64,000 nucleotides of DNA, taken from the NCBI GenBank assembly GCA_028752905.1, contig JAQNBH010000010.1:11441993-11505992 (forward strand), read 5' to 3'. A program made the position numbers and the translations under genes. Numbering within the stretch: the first letter of the stretch is position 1; each line of letters opens with the position of its first letter. Below are positions 49,011 to 62,027 of this stretch, piece by piece. The notes beneath the pieces are model-generated. The model was given only the letters and a program-made list of their open reading frames with translations. It was not told where the DNA came from and did not search any database. This DNA is from Cladorhizidae sp. MBARI D1340-BT2. Taxonomy: Eukaryota; Porifera; Demospongiae; Poecilosclerida; Cladorhizidae.

Positions 49011-51159
49011 ATGAAGTATCACTCATTGATAAAAGGCGGTGTACATTTTCTAATACCAACTGATAACTTCTTAACAAGGATAGCCAGCTACTAATCCATG
49101 CTGCATAGTTACATACGCAGCAGTCCTAATTTCTAGCATATGGGCTTGATTTATAATTACTGGTAACTATGTGACAAGGTGAAGGTGTGTCATGCACACT
49201 TCTGATTTTACTATGTGAAATCTGTTTCCTTTTTCCTTGTTCTGTTACAATGTTCTCAACTCACAAATAATTAGACCCCCAGATCCTGCATGTGTCCTTG
49301 GGATGATAATTTTGGGCCACCAATCAGTCCAGGTGGCTCTCAATCCTTAAGAAGTGCAGTCTGTGGATCATTGGAAGCCTCCTAACTATGGCCTTCAAGC
49401 TGAGGTTTGTTTTGGTTTAATCCGTAATTGCTGGATTTCAGCCAGACAATTTCACAGATCTGCTCATTAAAAAAAAAAATTACAGTTTGTTGTGGTATGC
49501 TAAACAGTGTAAAGTATTTGAGCATGTCCATTTAATATATGCGTGTGTGTGTGTGAATATCTATGTCTGCTAGTGTAGCCATAGCTACAAACAGAGCTAT
49601 GCTTGTCATTAGGAATGAAATATCTTATTTTTATTACTTTCTGCCATGCATGACAAAACTTGTTCTCTCGTAAAGTCATCGGAATTTAGTTGGGTTTTTA
49701 TAAACTCTCATTCAAGAACTATTTTACTCAAGCTGAAGTAAACTTCTAGAGAATTGAGTTGGTTTCAACAGAAGTTGCAGGACACACCCAGGCCAGAAAA
49801 ATCAAGTAGGATGTTTTCTAGATGCTTGAGCTGCTAAAAATGAAGGCTAATTTACTTCAGTCTCTTGTTGATATGGAGGTGAGGTCCTCTCAACTAGTTC
49901 AGAACACAGTCAGAAAGTAGAAGACATGCACTATTAGATGATGTTCATTCAGCTTTGCTCACTAGATTCTCTCCCCATAATCCATAAGAAATGTATTATC
50001 AGTCAAGCTTTTCAAAGAATCCATGAACTTTGTCCTGCTTTATGCAGTAGATAAGCAGTAGATACGAACCTAATTACGGGGCTGGGAAATTCACAGAATT
50101 TACTATAATCTGGATATAGACACATATGGTATTGTTAGTAACTACCTGTGAGCTTTCTGCTCAAAACTAATGGGCATGTGGTAGTGTACTGGTTTGTCTA
50201 GGGTAAGAATTAATTATTGGAGCATCACTGAATGGACATGATCATGGTTTACTTGATGTAGTGGAGTTCAAGTACCGGTTGAAATGCAGACGTAACACAC
50301 ATCTACACTGCTGTGCTTCTTCACAACCATTGCACACTTCTCTCATGCTTGAACTTCAATGTCAATTCAGTTATGCTCCTGGAATAACTAACACAAACCA
50401 GTGATCTAGCTATTAGCTATATACTTGGTAGTGAGTTCTGAGCAGAATGCTGACAGATCCGAGCAAAATCTTTGACTTCCACTTACCATAATTATTCCCA
50501 AAATGTAACTCAAATGAAGTTGTAGAACGCATCTGGCTGTAGCTAATGTTATGAGCTTTCCTGCCCTAATAGGTTAGCTGAATACCAGATAATATTGCAA
50601 GTATGTTATATGTAGCTTACTATGAGGATGTATATGTTTGTCTGCCTATGATAGAGCTCCTTGGTGAGGACTCAAAGTGCCTCTTAGTAGGTAACTTTTT
50701 GCAAGATAAGTCATGGAAATGTCAGATTCGGGAATTATTTGAATCGCAGTATTTTTACAGGTGAACGTACAATAAATACATAGATAGATACGGACACAGC
50801 AATGCCAAGTATGGCATTACTAAGTTTTACATCCAACTCCCCACTGAAGGCTTGCTTCACTCACCAAACAAATGCAAGAAATTAACTGATGTCGTGATGG
50901 AGAGAGTGAGAGGGGAAAACTATGTTGGACAGGCTTACGATATCCTCGTGACCACTGATGGCAGTCAGTTTGGTAGATGTGATGGGTATGGTCCAACTTG
51001 TGGTAAATATTTTTTTGAACTTTAGAGCAAGTCCATTAAAATACATAATGGGTTCTCAAACAGTGATAATTAATTAACTAGGACGTCACAGGACGAAGGT
51101 AATTTGAACTTGTTTCAAGGAACACTGGTAATTGGAAGAATAAACAGTTCCTGGAAAAG

Positions 51160-51480
51160 TCAGTTCTTCTGTAGACGGTTGCAGTTAGCCTTCCATCTTC
51201 CTTTCTGTGTAGGTGGCAGTCCAGAGGGCAACGATCCATCCAGTTCAAGCTCTATGGTAAACTTTATGGATGGCCTGATGTTGTTCAGATGGTCCAACAA
51301 TTCCTGCTCACTTCCCTTCTTCACTATGCAGAAGGTATCATCCACGTATCTGTTCCAAAGCCTTGGCTTCAGTGGGGCAGTTGTTCGTGCCAATTCCTAA
51401 AAGAATTCCATGTAAAGGTTGGCTACCACTGCAGATACTGGAGAGCACCATCTTTCAGCTCGTAATATTTTTAGAGAATA
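51160..51480 (-). pseudogene. Penelope-like RT remnant (C2), endonuclease deleted
   Basis: The minus strand 51393-51160 reads NRYVDDTFCIVKKGSEQELL, then LEL DGSLPSGLPPTQ, the same RT C-terminus as 38432-38193 but with a better preserved FTIELELDGSLP segment (C1 reads FTIWIVAHSG). It ends at the deletion breakpoint near 51170. Confidence 0.82.
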
Positions 51481-53208
51481 TAACTTGTGTATAAATGGTA
51501 TCCTCTGCCTTGGTATCAGTTGACTCATTGCACATTAAATACAAGATTTGCATCATGAAAATATTCTTTTGAGCTTGTTCAAATCCAGAGACACCATTTA
51601 TCAGGATTTTATCACTTGGGTAGAATTACGGTTTTGTCAGTCTGCCAGATACTTCAAGTATGTACCACTGTATTCTCTTACAGTGAAAGATAAGTGCACT
51701 AAGGCCTGCAAGCCATTAGCTCCAGCTGGACAGCCAGGACTGTCTGCAGCCTGCCCAATCTCTTTGATTTTTTAACAAGCAGAGTTGGGCTTCTGTGAGG
51801 CTGGTCAAATTAAAATTAGCCAAGACACCACTTATAATACTAAGTTTTAGCCGAGTAAACTTTGTGGGTTTTTTCTGATTGGCAGTGCTACTGCTCTCCT
51901 CAATAGTATGTATCTGCAGGGAAGTTATGGCTGGTGGCAGCATGTGCATCAGCTGCTATTACCTGTTAGACATCCAAATTGCACAATAAAGACATTGAGA
52001 GAATGCTTTTGCATAGAATGAAGCTGACCTGGAAGGAATTGCAGACAAGGAATAGTCACACAAACAGTTACCTGGTTGCGATGATCTAGCTATTGCCTCA
52101 TTGCTGGTGTTACAGCAGATTTGAGGAATCAATAACAAGCTCACGCAAAAGAGAACTATCAGGAATAAATCCAATAATCAGGATGGTATCCTCTTCTAAA
52201 GAAAATGTGAAGCAGTTGATTAATAATGAAGTTAAGCAGAAACACGTGACAGAGTCTTACCATGCTGATAAGCTTGGAAGTCACAATGATAGTAATAGTT
52301 GCATCCTGGTATAATAGCCACAGAGAAAACTTTTTAGATTATTTTAAGATTCAGTTAACGTTGGCACCTTTAATTGCAGATATTGTATGACATAACAGGG
52401 CTTTTTAATATATATTTTTACCATTCTCAAAAATGATACTTAGCTCTCTATCATTTAATTAAGCCAATACTGTTAGAATAATATTGTCATGGATTCCTAA
52501 ATTAAAAGCCATGTACAATATGCCAGATCTTAATAAGAAGCTTGAGTAATCATTATCTTCACTCTACCCAATACCAGTCCACACACAGTCCATAGCATCG
52601 AATTGGAATTGACCACTTGCACTCAGGAATTCAGGAAACTCATATATATACATTATTGTAAGATTTTAAGCATTAACATGGAATAAGATAAGATGACTAA
52701 ACTACAACAAACTGCCAAAGTGGAAAATAATGCTTTAAGCTACACCACATCCATATTATGCACCTAGTGGTGGGGATGCAGCTCTGATAATATATCTGTT
52801 CTAGGAATGTTACATGAGTATGTCATGCACAGGAGGATCATTACCGCTAACAGAAGATCTTCTCCAGGTTAGCTATTCGATTACGCGATGAACCATAGGA
52901 ATGTGGGGGTTAATTTCTTGGATCCGCTATAATAGGATTCGGATGGTTAACTGAAATGTCTGGATAAATTTGACTGCGAAACTGATACTGCAGGATTGTA
53001 AATTTAATTATGGGCATCGTCATTGTATAGCATTACAGCTTAGATAGATAAAAATATGCGGCGTAATTAGAGAGTCCGGCCTCGATTAGAGCACCCACAA
53101 ATAGTACCGCTAGATACCTAGAAATTATATGCGTGTGGGCAAATATAATGTGTGGGTGTTGAAGCATAAACATCCGCTGTTTTGTTGCTATTCCTATTTT
53201 TTTCAGCT

Positions 53209-53217
53209 TATAAAAAT
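53209..53217 (+). promoter_or_regulatory. TATA box of gene copy 2
   Basis: TATAAAAAT in the same position relative to the CDS as in copy 1 (139 bases upstream of the ATG in each). Confidence 0.6.
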
Positions 53218-53347
53218 GGTCTGCTGGGACTAAAATCATTAATCTATTGTGTTCAAGTGGTGTCCCTTCACTCTCAACTAAAACTTTTTGAGTTGCACAG
53301 TGGAGTTGCACAGCACAGGTTCAGTTTCTTCAGCCAGTGGATTGAAG

Positions 53348-54751
53348 ATGGTCATTTGCAAACAAATGATGAAATATTCAATTGTAGCAGCTCTCTGTCT
53401 CACAGCCCTCTGTCTCACAGCCCTACTTGTGATGAGTAACAAGGGATTCATCCACCAAAGAAGAAAAACCATGTCTACTTCCACTCTTGCTTCCGAAGAC
53501 AACGTTCAATACATGCGAAGGATGCGCAGAACAATACGACCAAAGAGAGCTTCCCAATTTGGTTACATCTTGGCGAGCAGTTATTTTGACCAGATGACCG
53601 ATGCTTCCAAGAACATTCTCTCATTGCAATGCTGGGCTAGAGCTGTTAGCAAATCCCTCAAGGTTGTGGAACCATTTGTGCACAGAGAATCTGGCTTTGG
53701 GGTCTCCCTGAATAGATCTAATATTTCTAGCCAAACGTCTGAGAAGGCAGTAGAAGGCAGCAATATGCTGAGATTGCGAGATGTCTTGAGCTTGGAGAGT
53801 TGGGAAGAGCAATTGAGGGGGCAAAGCTACTCTTCTTTTGAGAGCTGGAAGCTATTTCTGAAATCTGCCCCGAGGAATCTCATTATCATTGGCAAGCCAT
53901 GCAGAGCACCTGAAATGAACAGCTGTAATGATCAATTCATCACAGTTGCTTCACACTTTGCCAAAAATCATAGTTTTGATATAGTCCGATCCGTCCAGTT
54001 GAAGAACAAACTCCATTCCTTTGATGATTTTCGAAACATAATATATGGAGATCATAAACCAGAAGAGTCTGTGGTGCTGTTCAACAGCTGGGGAGGCATT
54101 GTACCAGAAATAAGGAAGGGTCGCATTGCTATATCAGACAATAAACCTTGCATCCGCAATTCATTTCCCAACTTTTTATTGGAGAGCAGTCCAAAAATCG
54201 TTGAAGACAGCAGGCGATATTTGGATCGGTACATGCCAAACAGTGACTCTGACTACATCAGTGTGATGCTAAGAACAGAGCATTTTGGCATCAATCACAA
54301 CTTCAGAGAAATCAAGTCCCAAGAGGAGAAGGTTTTACTGTATTCAAGTTGTGTGCAGGGAATTATAAATCAAGTTCGCACCATGCAAGAATTATACCAA
54401 ACCAAAGGCGTGTTTTTGACTGTAGACTGTCGAAAATACGGTTCAAGGGAGATAAAAAATAGTTCAGATCAAGATTTGCTCGACACTGTGGTGGAGATGT
54501 TATTTCGTGAACTCAAGAGCTATGGAATGAAATTATCCTTGGAAGAATGGGACGATTCTTTAGATGAAGTTTCTTCTTTTCGGGTTCCTGGATATGTGGC
54601 CCTTCTGCAAAAGAATTTGGCAGCATCTGGTAAATGTTTAGTGACTGCAGGAGGTGGCACCTTTCAGAAGTCTGCACAAACATTGTACAAGTCGATCCAC
54701 AACAGCAACAATATTACATCCCAATGCTATAAGGTTATACAAGAATGTTAG
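53348..54751 (+). CDS. Type II membrane protein, putative Golgi glycosyltransferase-like, copy 2
   Basis: 467-residue twin of 40438-41838, with identical anchor and nearly identical luminal domain. By eye the proteins differ at T40K, Q46T, Q57R, I59M, Q65P and E66K (all in the stem), R190M, R192S, and one inserted Asn near the C-terminus (SIHNSNN). Outside the stem I count about six synonymous changes, while adjoining noncoding DNA has an indel every few dozen bases. So the reading frame is under purifying selection, or the copies have been homogenised. Intact, with the same start context, TATA box and ATTAAA as copy 1. Function unassigned, as for copy 1. Confidence 0.87.
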   Translation: MVICKQMMKYSIVAALCLTALCLTALLVMSNKGFIHQRRKTMSTSTLASEDNVQYMRRMRRTIRPKRASQFGYILASSYFDQMTDASKNILSLQCWARAVSKSLKVVEPFVHRESGFGVSLNRSNISSQTSEKAVEGSNMLRLRDVLSLESWEEQLRGQSYSSFESWKLFLKSAPRNLIIIGKPCRAPEMNSCNDQFITVASHFAKNHSFDIVRSVQLKNKLHSFDDFRNIIYGDHKPEESVVLFNSWGGIVPEIRKGRIAISDNKPCIRNSFPNFLLESSPKIVEDSRRYLDRYMPNSDSDYISVMLRTEHFGINHNFREIKSQEEKVLLYSSCVQGIINQVRTMQELYQTKGVFLTVDCRKYGSREIKNSSDQDLLDTVVEMLFRELKSYGMKLSLEEWDDSLDEVSSFRVPGYVALLQKNLAASGKCLVTAGGGTFQKSAQTLYKSIHNSNNITSQCYKVIQEC

Positions 54752-54831
54752 CATGTACTGTAAAAACATAAGGCAATCTATCCCCAATTTTTAAAATTCA
54801 ATTTGTATATAATCATTTTTATACTGATCTT

Positions 54832-54837
54832 ATTAAA
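54832..54837 (+). promoter_or_regulatory. Putative polyadenylation signal ATTAAA, gene copy 2
   Basis: Equivalent of the distal ATTAAA of copy 1, about 80 bases after the stop codon. Confidence 0.45.
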
Positions 54838-55029
54838 CATTAACACAGGACTGAATTGATGAGATTCGTTCATTTTATTTTTTTATTCAGACTGCTATGC
54901 GGAAATATAAAGTCCTGTAAATATTCATAATTATATATATGTATACAACCTGCATTATACATAAATACTTATATACCTGGTATTCTGTGCTGTTAAACTA
55001 CTTAAACATATTTATGGCAGCGTATAAAA

Positions 55030-55550
55030 CCTTTCTGGTTAGAGTGTATAAACACGTAACCACAACCATGAATCTTGATTGTGGTATCTAGTACTAACTT
55101 TGACTGAAAGTGGGCCTACATGGCTGCCGTCAACTGGTAGTTTCTTCTTGAATATAGGGATATGACCAGTGACAGAAGAAAAGCATCATTCATGTGATGA
55201 TAAGAAGGAAAATGTTCACATGTATAGTGAGAAGAAAGCTCTACGAATATTTTCATGAGTTTTAATTTCATGATGAGCACATGCCATGAAAAACATGAAG
55301 TTTTACACAAATGAAAGTTTCCCACTCACAAGCATGTATAATTATGTGTTTGTGTTTACAGTTTAGCTGTGTGTGTGTGTGTGTGTGCATGTGTGTGTTT
55401 GTTGTGTGCATGTGTGTGTGTTTCTTTCTCTATATATCTCTCTCTACAGGAACAAAATATATAACCATGTGCCATGCGTGAAAATTCTTGGTTCTCTCTG
55501 TGAGGACAGCTCTTATCTGTAAAGTTATAAGAATTTGTCATGCAAAACTA
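55030..55550. repeat. Segment S downstream of gene copy 2
   Basis: Similar in order to 30540-31010, including the GT run (55368-55387), the TCTC run and ttctctctgtgaggac. Because similarity continues across position 55318, where C1 is interrupted, C2 keeps the ancestral arrangement here. Confidence 0.75.
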
Positions 55551-55884
55551 TCAATGAACGAATGAAGTCAGTATATGCATCACAATTATGAAGAAAAATT
55601 ACATTCTTTCTCAATGAGAGTTGAACTCATAAAGTGCTGGATTCAAGCTGAATAGAACCAATTGTCAATTAATCAAAACGAAGGTATCTATGTGCCTGGA
55701 ACATGTAGTATCTGCCACCAGATGCTGCAAAGGTAGAAGATAACTCCGTGTACCCGAAACCAAAGAATACCAAAGACTTGGAGCGATTTAGAGACTAGAA
55801 AACCACTACCGCTGATTTAAGCCAACTACTCGAAGTTTTCTCTACCAATCCAGAGACCTCTGAGGAAGGAGGGTAACCTCCACT

Positions 55885-56770
55885 AGAAATCAAATTGCCA
55901 GAGAACTTTTGACACTCTCAAACAGGACTACTAAAGCCCATCCTTGCATTCCCACATTTCATTCAACAGTTTATGTTGCACACTGATGCATATGATAAGG
56001 CCATTGCTAGTGTCTTCAGCCAAACCCAGAGTGGGTTAAGAATTTACTGAGCCAAAAATTGCAGAAACATATCTAGGACAGCTCTGGTCACACTGTCAGT
56101 ATTAAGGATATCCACTCATACATGTATGGCTTTAAGCCTATAGGAGGGCATCTTACTAGGTGGATGAGTTTCGCTCAGCAGTTGGATTTCCACATGGCAA
56201 TGCATATGTCATATCTAGAAGATTTTCTATTGATGAAGTAGTTCCAGTGATCCAAGAATTGAGTACAAATATGAAAGCACTGAGGGCAAACCAACTTGCA
56301 GATTGGCAATTTGCGCCCTTTGTTAAAGCAATTATGGAAGGAAAGTCTCCACATACAGATTCAGCTCTTGGACTAAGATGCCAAGAAGGACTTTGGTGCT
56401 GCAAATTTTGAGGGTCATTATCAGCCGATTCACGACTGGTAATCCCCATCAATGCAAAGGAGGCAGTTCTCCAACCACCCCATGATTAGGCAGGACACAT
56501 AGAGAACTACAAAGGGACAGTTGTATTGGCTAGTCAGTTATTAAAAACTGGGTACATTATTATCAGATGTGCCATAAATGCAATCATCCTCAACATGGTC
56601 CACAGGCAACTCTTGACACCTCAACCACCCTTTTTAGAAGCTATCTTGGATATTATGGATCCATAACCTCCAAGTTGAAAGGAAGAAAATATATCCTTGT
56701 CATGACCAACATTTTTTAGGTTAGTTGGTTAAAGCTTTTCCTCTCAGATTAACAGATAACAGACACAGAA
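55885..56770 (+). pseudogene. Ty3/gypsy RNase H to integrase remnant (conventional order)
   Basis: Plus-strand remnant. At about 55905-56045 is the RNase H start (FDTLKQD, then LAFPHFIQQFMLHTDAYDKA). At 56160-56411 comes the end of RNase H (PHGNAYVISRRF, cf. HGNADALSRR) and the linker to integrase. At about 56470-56700 is the degraded integrase zinc region, then LEAILDIMD and YILVM, the start of the core. RNase H before integrase is the normal gypsy order, unlike block A. Frameshifts throughout. Confidence 0.75.
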
Positions 56771-57079
56771 ACACTAGTTTCACTAGCTACTAACAAACAG
56801 CTCTCTGGGCATGGTCCATAGACTGTCCTAGACAAGATTGATAGTGTGAACTGCCAAATACAGTTGATTCCAAATATCCCGCATTTTTCTTCCTGCACCT
56901 GCTTAGTGTGTAGCACTTCCAGCTAGTTTGTTCGTGAATGTTTAATAGCTTTGGGATACTATTGACTGGAGAAGCTGGTGCTGAATAATGCATCTCATTC
57001 TGCCCTTGCAACCTGGCTAGTGCCCAGCTAGTAGAGGCCATTTCCTCCCACTGCAATCAGTGTGACCTTCACACTCTAA

Positions 57080-57490
57080 GCTGCTAGTATTTATATAGCT
57101 CTTTTTTGAAGAGTGACAATATCTCGATATGGGCCCACTTCTACCACATTTACAACAAGCTCATCTGACTAGAACCTCTCCTTGGGCCCTGGTCATGGTC
57201 ATTTAGTATCATGGACATGTTTGTTCCTGTCCATGGCTTCTCACCTCTCTGCCTACTGCTTCCAAGTCAGAATAATTCATCTTTAGCTTATCAATCAATT
57301 TCTCGATTTCAGTAGCGAGATAATCTATTTCAGAGCCATGGATAACTCGCCGTACCAATTGGTATTTTTTCCTACTTCCAGGAGCTTCCTCTCAACACTT
57401 GCAACCATCATCACAGGAGTGTTGTACGACTTGAGCTGCAGGATGGCTGCTACAGCCTTGTCCAGTATCTGCATGGATTTCACCTAACAC
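57080..57490 (-). pseudogene. Retroelement gag remnant with zinc knuckle
   Basis: The minus strand reads, in broken frames, a coiled/charged segment (ILDKAVAAILQLKSYNTPVM from about 57470, then SVERKLLEVGK), then near 57180-57130 CCKCGRSGPISRYC, a CCHC-type knuckle whose histidine is replaced. Orientation is opposite to the flanking plus-strand gypsy pieces, so it belongs to a different insertion. Confidence 0.6.
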
Positions 57491-58779
57491 AAAATGTGAC
57501 ATGGCTGTTGTCAGGATATGCGAAGTAAGAGTTTAATACTAGTGTTTCCTTGGCATTCTACCCAAGTTGGTGTAGGTCTTGTGTGCTAACAGTTGGAGGT
57601 CATCAAAGTATGTTGAATATCTTTATAGGCATATTTTCTTTTAAAATATATCCAGGAACATCAAGGTCAACTCAAAACAGAATCAACTCTGCATTTGTAA
57701 CTGCCCAACAGGTGGTTATCAAATAACCAAATTTGGTCTGCTGCCTCCCATAGCAATATCCATAGACCACAATTGATAACAACTGCATTGGTAATGATTG
57801 GCAGCCCATTGCATTGGCAAGACAAGCAAAAAGCCACCTTCTGATCACCATATCTTGGCCATACAGTACTTGAAGTAAACAAAATCTGATTCATGCAGCA
57901 TGAGTACTAAAAGAGCTCTCAAATGATATCCCCAAATGTTTTGTGAGCGAACTCTAGCCAAGTTATGACTGTTATGCAACCACAAAATATGGATTCTCAA
58001 ACATCATGATATTACATCAAGGTTAGGAACAAAGTTATCTCTTCGGTTAGCATTCCTTGTTGGTTTCTCTGCTTTTTTAATCAAGTGGAAATCCATGGAC
58101 TTAAACCACCAAAGTTTGAAATGGAGCATCTAATTGTTCTAGAACTTTGGAAGTAACTAGTAGATAAATACCACAAGAGTTAGAACGAGAATACCTTTTT
58201 TGTTTTTTGCGCAACTTCTTGGTTTTAACAATTCTTTGGTAACCTTCATAAGCCAGTATATCATTGTTCTGTTTTATAGTGAATATGGTATTACAGTGCA
58301 TGTGGTATAAGACTTCTCTAACTATTTAGAGTGAGCTTGACTTGAAGGTTCTGCTAAGTCTGTTTCAGAAGTAGTCTGGTCATCCCACAGGTACGTAACA
58401 GTCATTTTAGCCAACTTTTGTAGTGTTTGACCGGTTCTAGTTGCTTGTTGAAAGGCATACCAAATGCTACCCTCACCAATGATAACATTTATACCTTCTT
58501 ATACACATTTGAGTCCCATATGCACAATTTCAAGGTGAATCTGGAGTACTGGTTTCCAACCTTGTACCCTGCACAGTGGCCTCTTGTGCAAGGTGCATCC
58601 ATCCTTCAGTCAAGTGTAAAGTGTAGATCAGTTTGTAACTAAACTAAGTCTGCTTACTTGTACATGTGAGTTTGCATGCACAGAGAAAAAGAGTTGAAGG
58701 CAACTATCACACAGAACCATCAGGCAAAGCATTTAAGAAGAGTGGGACTTCAAGAAGATCTATCTTTAAAGGCTCTACT

Positions 58780-60130
58780 CAGCAAAGCAAGATCACAAGA
58801 AGTAAGTGAAGGTTAAGCAATGAAGGTTAAGCAATGAAGGTTAAGCAAAAGTAATAAAATGGATGATGCATCTAACATCAGAAGCAATAAATTTTCTTCA
58901 ATAATGCAAGAGAAGACTCAAGAAATGGCAGCCACCATGGACAAATGCAGGTCAGACATCTCATAAGTGTGGGTTTCTGTGTCCCCATAGAAATGGGCTG
59001 TATCCAAAAAATAGCCAAAGTTGCAATGAATGTGGTAAAAATAACCACTTGCTAAAGTATGTCACTCAAAGCAGGACAAATGACAAAGTCAAGATGGATT
59101 ACGTGAATTGAAATCATGAGTTAAGCACAGGCCAGAATCGCATGTTCATCAGAGCCATAACCAAAGAGTGATAGCAGTTATGAATATCTATACACTCTGT
59201 TGACACTAGCAATACGGCACCAAATATGAGTGTGAAAATCAATGGAATTACAATCGGTTTGATAAATAATATGGGAGAATCGATTGATATCATAGATGAA
59301 AGAAATGTTGCCATAGTATAAAGTATACCATATGCACACTTGGCAACCCTAAACAAAGTGAATGTTTGAATATTGTGCAGATTCGCAACTTACAGTAGTT
59401 GGTCAGTTGAACCAAAATAGAAATCAGTTCTATTGATGGTTCATGTAATACCATGGAATTATGCAACTTTGCTCAGCTACAATAGAACATGCAACCTTGC
59501 TCTCATTGATGTATAGATCAAGCATGTCCCTAACTGCTCAAAGTCTGTGAAATGCTGGTGCAAAAATATCTCAAATTGTTCAAAGCCACTGGCAAACTGA
59601 GGTTTGCAGAAGTTGTACTAAATACAGATGAGAGTGTAGCTCCCTCAAGGTACATCCCAAATTCCCTTCTACAGAAGGAAACAAGTGGCAAGACCTGAAA
59701 CAACAAGGAAACATTGTGAAAGTGGATGGACCAATTACACGAGTCTCCCCTGTGGTCATAATTCCCCAAAGAATGATGAAGTCCATTTGTGTGTTGACAT
59801 GAGAAAAAGCAAACAGCAATTAAGCTGGAGATATTATCCAAGCCTATAACTATTGAGTACAACATGAATAGTGCAACCATTTTTACAAAACTGGAATTAC
59901 AACAAGGATATCATCAAGTACTGTTTCCACCAGAGAGCAGTTACATCATAACAATATTTACTACACAAAGGATTACAAGGATATGATGGACTAAACTTTG
60001 GAACAAACTCAGCAAGTGAGATTTTCCAAAATATTTCCAGTGACACATACCAGGAAAAATCAACATCGGTGTGTAATGGAACTGCCTCTGTGACTTGCAA
60101 TTCCACCCGTACCACCTACTGCTGCTGCCT
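58780..60130 (+). pseudogene. Ty3/gypsy gag knuckle, protease and RT remnant (C2)
   Basis: Plus-strand. At about 58945-59055 two cysteine clusters, CGFLCPHRNGLYP and CNECGKNNHLLKYV, match the double zinc-knuckle end of gag in this gypsy group. At 59225-59310 the protease region reads VKINGITIGL then NNMGESIDIIDERN, so the catalytic DTG is lost. At about 59660-59800 come the RT entry and LCVDMRKS; at 59860-59960 FTKLELQQGYHQVLFPPESS; then a degraded region to 60130. The RT part from 59783 on is shared with C1 (42391-42790). Inactive. Confidence 0.8.
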
Positions 60131-60599
60131 GTCTAACTGTGCCCATAACCATTCTCAATTGCTTAAACCTTAATGTTACTAATCCAACCTGTATTGGGCA
60201 GCCAGTCTCCTTGGAGCTGCCCCACAAAATATGAACATATATGGTAATAATAATATCGTACTATTCAGATTGCTACATTTATGCATAAGTTAATTACAAT
60301 GTTCTGTCTAACCTACAATATTAAACAGTCATTCACAATTCAATTTCTTGGTGTCGGGGAGCCCTGAATGTAACAAGACCCTCGCTTTCACTTATTTAAA
60401 CTGGTCATTCGTTCCTGCGGGAATATCTGCTTGATTGAGTATCAGCATTCCCGTTGGCTGTTCCTAAGCCATGCAATATTGCGTGGAACAGTTAATCAGA
60501 TGTCCATTTTCATCTTTGTTCTCTCTAGTTTGTGATAATCAGTTTATATGGTGAATTGCACCCTGATGAGTTATAGACCTTGAAGTGTTTCACTCCCTC
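60131..60599. other. Junction of plus-strand gypsy remnant and minus-strand block A
   Basis: The two retroelements meet tail to tail. Sequence to about 60400 equals 42790-43215 without the MITE. It has the empty TTAA site for that MITE near 60322. Confidence 0.75.
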
Positions 60600-61441
60600 C
60601 ACCACACCCAGGCACTCTTTTTTACTGTGGCTTAGTTCCTCTGGCATAGAAAGTCACTGGTCTGTTTGTTCTGCCCTTTGTTCAATGGGCTGAGCACCAA
60701 TCCCAATGTTGGAAATGTCTTTCTGCAAGCACAAATGGTTTGTCAAAGTACAGTACCCATAAGTACTTCATTCGAGGTGAGGTCTTGCTTGAGCTTGTCT
60801 AATGCCTTGCAGTGCTATCGTGTCCCTGCTACACTGTGGGATGCCTCTTTCTGGGTCAGGTCCGACAACTGCTGTGGATGTAAAGGACAATTTTCTGTAT
60901 TACAATTACACAACCATCCCAAGGAACAATATGACTCCTTCTGGGTACTTCAAACTCTGTCACTGCTCTGCCCATTGGCTTTTTTTGACCATTTCCCATG
61001 ATATGCCTCAGATGGCTACACTCTGTCATGCCAAGCTGTCAGTTCTGCTTCCCTCAGTTTCTGAAACACCTTCTCCACATTTGCAAGATGTTCTTACCAG
61101 TTCCGGTCCATTTACAACTTAGTCCATGTAGGCATTAGTAAAGTCCTAGAATTCTTCTGGCAGACTGTTCATCATTTGCTGAAAGATGGCTAGTGCACTC
61201 ACTCACCATGTCAAAAGGCTTCACCTGATGCTTGCACAGTGGCATCACAAAGGCAGTTTTGGCCTTTTGACTCTAGCTCCACCAGCATTTCTCAGTAGTC
61301 ATTTAACAAGTTAATCATCTAGATATAGCTGTCTGGCCTGGCCGAGCCTGTCAATAAATTCTTCCACTATGGGTATTGGGTATAGATGGTGATCACATTT
61401 AGCTTTTAGTAGTCAATACAGATGCACCATAACCTGTCCTT

Positions 61442-62011
61442 CTAGGGGACTAGTGTATCTGGTGAAGCTAAGGGTCTGTGGTAGGTTTCTATGAGCCCTG
61501 CCTCTAGCAGTTGCTTCATCTCTTCCTGCACTGCTGCATACCTTACTTTGGGGAGTCTGTAGGGAGGTAGGTAGATGGGAGCTGCCATCCCAGTGTCAAT
61601 CTTCATCTCTGCTTCTGTTGTTCTTCCTGGCATTTACTCGAACAGTTCTTCAAATGTCTCAATGATGTCTGACAGCTGGGATGGCTGCATCTCCATCAGG
61701 TTCAGCTCTTTTGGCTCAGTATCTTCCTCTATCAGTTTTGTGCTCTCTTCTCTCGGCTTGTTCCATGTTAGGATGTTGTTTGGTATCTTGGCACTGGTGC
61801 CTGCTCCATCCTCCACCCGGGAATCCACCAGACCTGCTGCTGTGGGAGACTCCCACCTGGCCAACCTGTTCATCTGAAATACTCTGGATTTATTCTTCCG
61901 ATCATGTATGTGAGTTGTGTTGGATAATTTGGCATATGGGCATTGCCATGTGTTGAGCATGCTGTGACTGATATGAAGGCCAAGACCAGCTCTTTCAGGC
62001 CTGAAGGACAT
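61442..62011 (-). pseudogene. Post-integrase linker and RT entry (A2)
   Basis: Two frames (62011-61634 and 61633-61442) separated by a single stop. The first includes MNRLARWESPTAAGLVDSR, the segment that in this group follows integrase (H.N.L..W), then ETFEELFE. The second is the RT N-terminus, ending LASPDTLVP. This is the clearest evidence in the window for integrase-to-RT continuity in that order. Confidence 0.85.
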
Positions 62012-62027
62012 TCCTCTCGCTGTCTTT

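Larger units (their letters stand above)
47297..60400. repeat. Block C, copy 2 (carries gene copy 2)
   Basis: Colinear with 30487-43215. It lacks the C1 segment 34829-38221 and retains 55319-59782. Gene-free stretches (47297-51160, 51480-53200, 54840-55880, 57500-58780) contain the same low-complexity and minisatellite remnants as C1 and nothing else recognisable. It is followed by block A2, as C1 is followed by a partial block A. Confidence 0.92.
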
